Origin: Streptomyces sp. 1-11
Lineage (GTDB): Bacteria; Actinomycetota; Actinomycetes; Streptomycetales; Streptomycetaceae
Reading direction: 5' to 3'
Assembly: GCF_007176755.1 (NCBI RefSeq)
Contig: NZ_BJTV01000003.1
Span: 186,001 to 250,000, forward strand
DNA: 64,000 bases
Shown here: in pieces, positions 25,970-31,817 of the stretch
How positions within the stretch are numbered: the stretch's first letter is position 1
Layout of the letters: each line of letters opens with the position of its first letter
Position numbers and translations under genes: made by a program
Notes under the pieces: model-generated
Database searches by the model: none
The model's input: only the letters and a program-made list of their open reading frames with translations
What the model was told of the DNA's origin: nothing

Positions 25970-26102
25970 TCTCTAGACATCTTCACTTTGACTGCGGATC
26001 TCTAGAGATGTCAAGCAGGATGTCTAGAGAGGTTGCGAGTGGAAGATCGCGGCAACACGGCAGAGAGCGAGCGCCATACCCATGGCCTAGGCTGTCTAGA
26101 GA
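25970..26102. promoter_or_regulatory. Four operator sites for the GntR repressor
   Basis: A 10-bp motif TCTCTAGACA/TGTCTAGAGA occurs at 25970-25979, 25999-26008 (perfect palindrome TCTCTAGAGA), 26021-26030 and 26093-26102. All lie in the 189-bp divergent gap between the transfer operon and the GntR gene. The last site sits 18 bp before the GntR start, so autoregulation is likely. Confidence 0.75.
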
Positions 26103-26120
26103 AGAGAGGAGGGCTCCGGA

Positions 26121-26879
26121 ATGGCCAACACCGACGACGACCGTCGGCCGAAGTACCAGCGGATCGCGGACTCCCTGCGCGAGGCGATCCAGTCGGGCGA
26201 GTACGGCCCCGGTGATCGCCTCCCCGGAGAGAACGAGCTGATGGCCGCGCACGGCGTGGCCCGCATGACGGCCCGGCAGGCGTTGAGCGTGCTCCGAGAC
26301 GAAGGCGTCGCCGAGGCCCGCAAGGGTGCCGGCGTGTTCGTCCGAGAGTTCCGCCCCCTTCGGCGCCGAGGCATCCAGCGGCTATCCCAGCAGCAGTGGG
26401 GCAGCGGTCGTTCCATCTGGTCCGCGGACATCGAGAACCGCGCGCTCGAGGTGGACCAGGTCACCGTGTCCGAGGAGGCCGCGCCCGACCGCATCAGCGC
26501 GGTTCTGGAACTGGCCGACGACGAGACGGTGTGCGTGAGGCGCCGGCGCTTCGTCTTGGAGGGGAAGCCCGTCCTGCTCGCGACGAGCTATCTGCCTACG
26601 TCAGTGGTTGCCGGGTCCGCCATCACGCAGGAGGACACGGGGCCCGGAGGGACGTACGCCAGGCTTGCCGAACTCGGCTACAAGCCTGTGCACTTCCGTG
26701 AGGAGATCCGCTCACGCATGCCGTCGAAGGATGAGGCGGCACGGTTGAGCATGTCCTCGGGCACGCCGGTCATCCTCATCTGCCGTACCGCGTTCGCGGA
26801 CGAGGGCCGCCCCGTCGAGATCAACGAGATGACGCTCGACGCCGCCTCGTACATCCTGGAGTACGACTTCGACGCGTGA
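26121..26879 (+). CDS. GntR/HutC-family repressor (KorSA-like)
   Basis: 252 aa, preceded by GGAGG. The N-terminal winged helix (YQRIADSLREAIQSGEYGPGDRLPGENELM, broken here only for description) and ARMTARQALSVLRDEG define GntR. Residues 90-250 form a UTRA effector domain. It is divergent from the transfer operon, as korSA is from the regulated genes of pSAM2, and probably represses transfer and replication through the four TCTCTAGACA sites. The natural ligand is unknown. Confidence 0.9.
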   Translation: MANTDDDRRPKYQRIADSLREAIQSGEYGPGDRLPGENELMAAHGVARMTARQALSVLRDEGVAEARKGAGVFVREFRPLRRRGIQRLSQQQWGSGRSIWSADIENRALEVDQVTVSEEAAPDRISAVLELADDETVCVRRRRFVLEGKPVLLATSYLPTSVVAGSAITQEDTGPGGTYARLAELGYKPVHFREEIRSRMPSKDEAARLSMSSGTPVILICRTAFADEGRPVEINEMTLDAASYILEYDFDA

Positions 26880-27031
26880 CCTGGGTTGTTACAGGTTTCT
26901 CTACCTCATCAAGCCCCGGCTGCGCTCCGCTCCGCCGGGCGCGCTCACGGCTCCGCTCGGGGCGCCGCTCCTGCCTCCGGCCCGCTCCGCCCCGGCTGCG
27001 CCTCTGCGCGCCCACAGATGGATAGGGCCGG

Positions 27032-27160
27032 CGGCCATGAGCCGATCACCGCATAGCGCGGCCACGGTCAGAACAGTGCCTCCGGCAGGGGATCGGCCGG
27101 CACCGGGATGGAGGGGGCACCGTCGCCGCCCGCAGGTCCATCGTGGCGGATGCGGGGGCT
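27032..27160. repeat. Repeat copy A, shared with 54.25 kb
   Basis: About 130 bp, roughly 80-85 percent identical to 54250-54380, starting CGGCCATGAG and including GCATAGCGCGGCC and GATCGGCCGGCACCGGG. The similarity resumes at 27306 (CTGGGGAGAGT) after the palindromic insertion. Changes between copies do not favour synonymous sites clearly, so it is probably non-coding. Confidence 0.75.
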
Positions 27161-27305
27161 CCCATCCCGCACACCATCGACCCAGGCAGAGCCGAGCAGA
27201 CGCGGCCCCTGGCGTCCAGGTCGTTCGTACAGTGGCGCGCTCCACCTGGACGCCAGGAACCACGCCCGCTCCACGGTGTGTGGGTCGACGGCGTACGGGA
27301 TGGGA
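27160..27305. repeat. 146-bp nested inverted repeat, MITE-like insertion
   Basis: Outer arms 27161-27184 and 27281-27304 (24 bp, three mismatches; ends CCCATCCCG/CGGGATGGG) enclose inner perfect 14-bp arms CCTGGCGTCCAGGT at 27208-27221 and its complement at 27244-27257. The 54-kb copy of the surrounding repeat lacks exactly this segment. GCT flanks both sides (27158-27160 and 27306-27308), a possible target duplication. Confidence 0.7.
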
Positions 27306-27430
27306 GCTGGGGAGAGTAGCGAGCTGAGGCTTGAGCAAAGCCGAGCGTCATTGGGTAATCGACCCGTTCACCTGCGCGGCAGTCGGGCTTTCTGCCATGA
27401 TCAGTCTGGTTTTGGGAGCATGGAGGAAAC

Positions 27431-28045
27431 GTGAGAGCACAGGAGTCCCGCATATCCGTGGCACTGGTAAGCGACCTATGCCACTACCCGCATGAAGTCT
27501 GGGATCTCGGACTCGATCAACTTGACATGTTCACCGAGGAAGTTCTTGAGGAACTGCATACGATTGCGTGGGCCGAGGGGAACGAGTACCCCAACCACAG
27601 CACGATGTCTGCAAAGACGGGCCAGCATAACTGGGGAGCCTCAGGGTCCTTCTCCGAGATCATCATGGAGGTCAGCTCGAATGCCGGCGGAGGCGTCGGC
27701 GCCGTAGCCCTCACGGCAGCGATCAAGAGTGTCTACGAGAAGCTGAGGAGTCGAGCGTACGGCGACGTATGGCGATCGCTTCCGTCTGCCGACCAAGCGG
27801 TTGAGATAGCGAAGTCAGCCCTTCGTCGACATTACGACGTGGCCGACGCCAGACTCACCGTGATCCGGTCGGAAATGGATGCGGAGGCTCAGCGGCACTA
27901 CATTGAGTTCAGCCACGAAGACGGCCGAAAGTTCGGCGCGACTGTAGGCGCCATTAAGGGGATGCCTTCCTGTACGCGCGTATGGGCTGAGGGCGCCGAC
28001 TTGGTACCACGCCCCATTCCCGATCCGTCGACCCACGCGAACTAA
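27431..28045 (+). CDS. Hypothetical protein, AICE cargo
   Basis: 204 aa, starting MRAQESRISVALVSDLCHYP. There is no signal peptide. A Gly-rich hydrophobic helix (AGGGVGAVALTAAIKSVYEKL) in the middle could be a short membrane segment. The GC content is visibly lower than in the core genes. It is convergent with the XRE-ImmA gene. No family is recognised. Confidence 0.7.
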   Translation: MRAQESRISVALVSDLCHYPHEVWDLGLDQLDMFTEEVLEELHTIAWAEGNEYPNHSTMSAKTGQHNWGASGSFSEIIMEVSSNAGGGVGAVALTAAIKSVYEKLRSRAYGDVWRSLPSADQAVEIAKSALRRHYDVADARLTVIRSEMDAEAQRHYIEFSHEDGRKFGATVGAIKGMPSCTRVWAEGADLVPRPIPDPSTHAN

Positions 28046-28108
28046 AGACGGACGCCGACCGGGACAGCCCCCCACCCGGCGGAGAACCTCGGCCGCTCGT
28101 CGGGGTCT

Positions 28109-29236
28109 CTACTTGACGACAGACAAATGACCATGACTTGCTGGGCCACCTTGGCCACCGCCTGGAAGGGCTGCAATCGACAACCCGAAAACCAACGCAT
28201 CCAAATCTCGACTATTATCATTGAGTTCTTCGGCGATTCGACGCGAATTCCAGCCGTCTTCCCTAGCGAGTCGGAACACTTCGGTAAAGAGTTGAGATGT
28301 TTCCGGAATAATTCCGTCAGGCTCTGATGTCCTGTATCCACGTTGGGACAAATCGATCATCCATTGACGACGATTCCATTCGGAGATCAGCTCCAATTGA
28401 TAGAGCCGCTCCACCATGGCTACTGCGGATACCTTCCAGTAGCTCTTTAGCTTGAACACGTCTTCCAGTCGCAGCCGACCCACGACTTGCGCGAATAGCC
28501 CATCAGCCGGGATCAAAAAGCTCGACGCAAAGTCATGCGCCTCCTGCTCTGTCGCGCGAGATCGGTTCCTTTTGGATCCCTGGTGCAGAACAAGGTGACC
28601 CAGCTCATGCGCTAGGTCGAAGCGCATGCGTTCAGCGGTCTTTGCTGTGTTCAGGAAGGCGAAAGGTCGCCCTTCGTACAAGAATGAGAACGCGTCGATT
28701 TCCCGATCGCTTATGGGCAGCGAGAAGACGCGGATGCCCTTCCGCTCGGCCAGGGAAAGCATATTCTTCACCGGCTTCTGGTGCAGGCCCCATGCTGATC
28801 GCAGTTGCTCTGCAGCGGCGACGGGAGTTAGGCCGGCAGTTTCCGAGAAGTCGGGAAGCTCAGGAATCGGAGTGCCGTAATGTTTATCCACCCAGGCGCT
28901 CAGAAGGACTGCCAATGAGCTGATGGAAAGAACCCGGTGCACTTGCCTAGCCGTCATGGACGAGAGGGCACGGAAACTGACCCACTCTTCTTCGACGCAG
29001 GGAGCGTCGTCAGCCTGGAAATAACTTTCGGGCAAGTCGAGTACACGCGAAAGCAAGTCGAGAGGTGGATTGTCCACCTCCCCGGCTTCCCAGGCTGATA
29101 CGGCTCGACGCGACACACCGCAAAGCTCAGCGAGACCTTGTTTGGTCAGTCCCCTGCGCTCGCGCGCCATCGTGAGGCGTGTGTGGTTGAACGAAGGATA
29201 GTCAAGCCGTCCTTGTGACCATCGGTTCTCCGTCAT
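28109..29236 (-). CDS. XRE-ImmA/IrrE fusion: HTH regulator with metallopeptidase domain
   Basis: 375 aa from ATG 29236 (GAGGAC upstream); a start at 29170 is possible. An XRE helix-turn-helix (about 18-72: TMARERRGLTKQGLAELCG, VSRRAVSAWEAGE) precedes a linker and an ImmA/IrrE zinc-peptidase domain with HELGH at 210-214. In ICEBs1 ImmA cleaves the ImmR repressor; fused versions are common in mobile elements and predicted toxin-antitoxin or defence loci. The start overlaps the stop region of the preceding gene by 35 bp. Confidence 0.9.
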   Translation of the reverse strand: MTENRWSQGRLDYPSFNHTRLTMARERRGLTKQGLAELCGVSRRAVSAWEAGEVDNPPLDLLSRVLDLPESYFQADDAPCVEEEWVSFRALSSMTARQVHRVLSISSLAVLLSAWVDKHYGTPIPELPDFSETAGLTPVAAAEQLRSAWGLHQKPVKNMLSLAERKGIRVFSLPISDREIDAFSFLYEGRPFAFLNTAKTAERMRFDLAHELGHLVLHQGSKRNRSRATEQEAHDFASSFLIPADGLFAQVVGRLRLEDVFKLKSYWKVSAVAMVERLYQLELISEWNRRQWMIDLSQRGYRTSEPDGIIPETSQLFTEVFRLAREDGWNSRRIAEELNDNSRDLDALVFGLSIAALPGGGQGGPASHGHLSVVK

Positions 29237-29891
29237 CGTCGTCGTCCTCGCCCGGCTCAATTGGTGCGACCGCCCCAGAGGTGGGGATGGGGTCGATCAG
29301 GATCCTTTCGACCCACTCCCCAACGAACCCATCTTTAACATCAACCGGAAGCGAAACTTCCATACGGATGTGGTCATCGTCCGCATAGACGACGAGGAAC
29401 CACGTCGAGCAGGCTTCGTCGGGCGGCAGCTCATTGGCTAGCACTGGTAGGTCGATTTCAAACGCAAGCTGCTGGTATTCAGCGTTCCTGTCGACTCGCT
29501 CCTTCGTCTTAGGTCCACGCTTCCGGGTCAGGCGAGGAGGCCGGGCACCGTCGAGGCCTGTGAACCGATCTCCTGCGACTACCGCGAAGGCGAGGCGTCG
29601 CTCTGCCGAGTAGACCGTCTCATAGTTCCCAGTCTGGCCGATTCGCCACCCCTGCCGAACTTTGAGGAGTTCTCTGCGAAGTGCGGCCAGCGTCTCCGCC
29701 CACATCGTGACCCCAGGGAAGTTCCGAGGGTAGTAGCGGAGAGACACACGACTTCGGGCGTCGTCGCCAGTGGTGACACTGTTGCGGATCTTAGCAACCG
29801 AGAGGCCCATTTCAGCCAGGCGGGCGTCTGCATCCTCTGGTCGAACGATCTTGCTGGGGCGAGCAGGGGTCTGCTCGTGGAACTGGCTCAC
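29202..29891 (-). CDS. Hypothetical protein, operon partner of XRE-ImmA
   Basis: 229 aa. The body is soluble alpha/beta with a basic patch (RLTRKRGPKTKERVDRNAE) and the tail is strikingly acidic (GEDDDDDGE). It is the first gene of the pair, with palindromic operators directly upstream, and overlaps the XRE-ImmA start. The pairing suggests the XRE-ImmA protein controls this operon and perhaps this protein. No family is recognised. Confidence 0.72.
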   Translation of the reverse strand: MSQFHEQTPARPSKIVRPEDADARLAEMGLSVAKIRNSVTTGDDARSRVSLRYYPRNFPGVTMWAETLAALRRELLKVRQGWRIGQTGNYETVYSAERRLAFAVVAGDRFTGLDGARPPRLTRKRGPKTKERVDRNAEYQQLAFEIDLPVLANELPPDEACSTWFLVVYADDDHIRMEVSLPVDVKDGFVGEWVERILIDPIPTSGAVAPIEPGEDDDDDGEPMVTRTA

Positions 29892-29894
29892 AGC

Positions 29895-29952
29895 ACCTCC
29901 GAGGTCCCAACTTCCTCAAATGCTACCTCATCTGAGGTGAATTTTGAGGAAG
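29895..29952. promoter_or_regulatory. Nested palindromic operators upstream of the XRE-ImmA operon
   Basis: Three inverted repeats with a CCTC/GAGG core lie in 58 bp: ACCTCCGAGGT (29895-29905), ACCTCATCTGAGGT (29925-29938), and outer perfect arms CTTCCTCAAA (29911-29920) and TTTGAGGAAG (29943-29952). They sit just before the start at 29891, fitting a self-acting XRE repressor. Confidence 0.65.
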
Positions 29953-30204
29953 ATCGATCAGCGGCCGGCCAACGGGCTGGTCTGACACATGCAACACCAT
30001 GGGTCTGACAACGCTCAGGCACCCGGGGCGCCGGACAGTCGTGCAGCGGTCGCGTTCAACAGCACAGTGGTGTTGCTAGCGGTTCGGGGTGGCCATAGGG
30101 AGCCGTAGCACGACTGATGCCGTCACCGATCGATCCGCAGAGACAGTGAGAGCCCCCGGTTCACGAGGGCCCTCACAAGCGGACGCTGAGCCAATCAGCC
30201 CAGG
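29953..30204. other. Gene-free stretch near right end of AICE
   Basis: No gene is seen. Distant 9-bp arms GCAACACCA (29991-29999) and TGGTGTTGC (30068-30076) and an imperfect hairpin GTGAG...CTCAC at 30146-30175 are present; the latter may be a terminator. Confidence 0.5.
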
Positions 30205-30292
30205 TCAAAGCGCTTCCTTGTTCTCCCTGGGCGCCTCGCCCGACTTATGCACTGGAGGCGAAACACTCCAAGGTGAGGTGATCCACTTGTGG
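30205..30292 (-). pseudogene. Displaced 3' end of a phosphoribosyltransferase gene
   Basis: On the minus strand this reads WITSPWSVSPPVHKSGEAP and on to KEAL-stop. It matches the C-terminus of the intact phosphoribosyltransferase at 56169-56678 (WINFPWSVLPPVHRSGEAP...REAL-stop). DNA identity is about 80-85 percent over 85 bp, including a 15-bp identical run GGCGCCTCGCCCGAC. No 5' part of the gene is present. It looks like an attachment-site copy of a gene end. Confidence 0.8.
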
Positions 30293-30298
30293 ACCGCC

Positions 30299-30390
30299 CT
30301 AGAGCACGGGGTTCGTCGGCTGGGCCGTCTCTGGGCCGTCCGACAGCAGCCACCGACAACCAGCGTCGACAGTTGACAGCAGATCTCTCA
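30299..30390 (-). pseudogene. Integrase tail remnant
   Basis: The minus strand reads WLLSDGPETAQPTNPVL and a stop. The core ACGGCCCAGAGACGGCCC matches the sequence spanning the stop of the intact integrase (about 19204-19221) at 16 of 18 positions, in the same reading phase (HGP-stop-TA there, DGPETA here). It ends 6 bp before the phosphoribosyltransferase fragment, the arrangement expected of an int-attP end. An upstream in-frame stop limits it to about 30 codons. Confidence 0.55.
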
Positions 30391-30443
30391 CAGCTCAGAG
30401 GGGGTCCGCGAGGCATCGCCGCAGCTCCCAACCCTCGAACGTA

Positions 30444-30460
30444 GGTTGAGGAAGTCCAGA
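30444..30460. other. Candidate attR
   Basis: GTTGAGGAAGTCCAGAG is a direct repeat of 19120-19136 with one mismatch. It lies 22 bp before the aminotransferase start, so integration would have separated this gene from its original upstream DNA. Confidence 0.45.
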
Positions 30461-30482
30461 GCTTGGGCGCAGGATGGCCGGC

Positions 30483-31673
30483 ATGACCTCCAGCGCACGC
30501 CCGTACCTCAACCGCCGCCTGGCGGAGTTCGGCACGACGATCTTCGCCGAGATGTCCGCCCTCGCCGCGTCGACCGGGGCGATCAACCTGGGGCAGGGTT
30601 TCCCCGACACCGACGGCCCCGAGGAGATCCGGGAGGCCGCGGTGCGCGCGCTGCGCGACGGGCGCGGCAACCAGTACCCGCCGGGGCCGGGCGTCCCCGA
30701 GCTGCGCTCGGCGATCGCCGCGCACCAGCTGCGGCGCTACGGGCTGTCGTGGGACCCCGACACCGAGGTGCTGGTGACGGCCGGCGCCACGGAGGCGATC
30801 GCGGCGTCCCTGCTGGCACTGCTGGAGCCGGGCGACGAGGTGGTGGCCCTCGAGCCGTACTACGACTCCTACGCGGCGAGCATCGCGATGGCGGGCGGCC
30901 GCCGGGTGCCGGTGACGCTCCGCCCGCACGAGGGCGCCTTCCGCCTGGACCTCGACGAGCTGCGCGCGGCCGTCACGGACCGCACCCGTCTGCTGCTGAT
31001 CAACACCCCGCACAACCCGACCGGCACGGTCCTCACCCGGGCCGAGCTGGCGGCGGTCGCCGAGCTGGCGGTGGAGCGCGACCTGCTGGTGGTGACGGAC
31101 GAGGTCTACGAGCACCTGGTCTTCGACGACGCCGAGCACACACCGCTGGCCACGTTCCCCGGGATGCGCGAGCGCACGGTGACGATCGGCTCGGCCGGCA
31201 AGACCTACTCGTTCACCGGCTGGAAGGTCGGCTGGGTGACGGGCACGCCGGAACTGGTCACCGCGGTGCGCTCGGCGAAGCAGTTCCTGACGTACGTCGC
31301 CTCGGGCCCCTTCCAGTACGCGGTCGCGGAGGCCCTCGCGCTCCCCGACGCGTACTTCGAGGCGTTCCGCCAGGACATGCAGACCAAGCGGGACATCCTC
31401 GCGGCGGGGCTGGCGGAGGCGGGCTTCAAGGTCTACGACACCGCCGGCACGTACTTCATCACCACCGACATCCGGCCGCTGGGCGAGACCGACGGCTTCG
31501 CCTTCTGCCGCTCCCTGCCGGAACGGGCGGGGGTCGTCGCCATCCCGAACGCGGTCTTCTACGACCACCGCGAGGCGGGCGCACCGTTCGTGCGGTTCGC
31601 GTTCTGCAAGCGGGCGAGCGTGCTGGAGGAAGCGGCCTCCCGGCTCAGGACGGCGGCCGCGGCGCGTGGATGA
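30483..31673 (+). CDS. Class I/II PLP-dependent aminotransferase
   Basis: 396 aa from ATG 30483; ATG 30474 in the same frame is possible but has no room for an SD. It shows GAINLGQGFPDTDGP, YPPGPGVPELR, NTPHNPTG (binds the cofactor region), DEVYEHLVFD and SAGKTYSFTGWKVGW with the Schiff-base lysine. It resembles kynurenine/methionine-type and DapC-like aminotransferases; the substrate is uncertain. The C-terminal 15 codons differ from a second copy of the gene end at 36021-36119. Confidence 0.9.
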   Translation: MTSSARPYLNRRLAEFGTTIFAEMSALAASTGAINLGQGFPDTDGPEEIREAAVRALRDGRGNQYPPGPGVPELRSAIAAHQLRRYGLSWDPDTEVLVTAGATEAIAASLLALLEPGDEVVALEPYYDSYAASIAMAGGRRVPVTLRPHEGAFRLDLDELRAAVTDRTRLLLINTPHNPTGTVLTRAELAAVAELAVERDLLVVTDEVYEHLVFDDAEHTPLATFPGMRERTVTIGSAGKTYSFTGWKVGWVTGTPELVTAVRSAKQFLTYVASGPFQYAVAEALALPDAYFEAFRQDMQTKRDILAAGLAEAGFKVYDTAGTYFITTDIRPLGETDGFAFCRSLPERAGVVAIPNAVFYDHREAGAPFVRFAFCKRASVLEEAASRLRTAAAARG

Positions 31674-31817
31674 CGAAGGGCCACGGGGTGGCGCGGTGGA
31701 GCGACTGCCGGTCCGCCGTCCTCGCCGGTCTCCGCCGCGAGCGCGACCTGCTCGAAACGGCCTGCGGGCAGCCGGGTCCGAGGTCGGCCGGCCCCGCGGC
31801 ACGTCTTTCGTCGCCGC
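31674..31817. other. Short gap between convergent genes
   Basis: No gene is seen. It marks the left edge of the stretch enclosed by the two copies of the aminotransferase 3' end. Confidence 0.5.

Larger units (their letters stand above)
26880..27430. other. Gene-free stretch inside the AICE
   Basis: About 550 bp hold no believable gene. It begins with a CGCTCCGC-rich tract (26910-27010), then the repeat shared with the 54-kb region and a large nested palindrome (both listed separately). It could contain the cis-acting transfer locus or a replication origin of the element, but nothing here proves this. Confidence 0.6.
19120..30460. mobile_element. Integrated AICE (pSAM2/SLP1-like conjugative element), about 11.3 kb
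   Basis: One contiguous block contains the full AICE set: integrase, excisionase, RepSA-type initiator, Spd-like small transfer proteins, FtsK-like TraSA translocase and a GntR-type repressor, plus cargo. Most genes form one tightly packed minus-strand run from 25931 to 19211 with overlaps or gaps of a few bp. The proposed limits are the 17-bp imperfect direct repeats at 19120 and 30444. The block interrupts core genes (small Gly/Cys-rich protein, aminotransferase). Circularisation and transfer ability cannot be judged from sequence. Confidence 0.85.

Noticed and set aside
26880-27430. A gene in the AICE gap
   Set aside because: The minus-strand frame across the shared repeat is kept in both copies (PLHPGAGRSPA), but substitutions do not favour synonymous positions and no start or SD fits. 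It was treated as a repeat.
19204-30339. 18-bp similarity GGGCCGTCT...GGGCCGT at both ends of the AICE as the att site
   Set aside because: The similarity continues in frame as an integrase tail (GPETAQ) and overlaps the int stop, so it is better explained as homologous integrase 3' ends than as the att core.
30195-31802. Long minus-strand frame over the aminotransferase gene
   Set aside because: It is antisense to a convincing PLP-enzyme gene and is low-complexity. Only its far end is meaningful, as the displaced gene-end relic.
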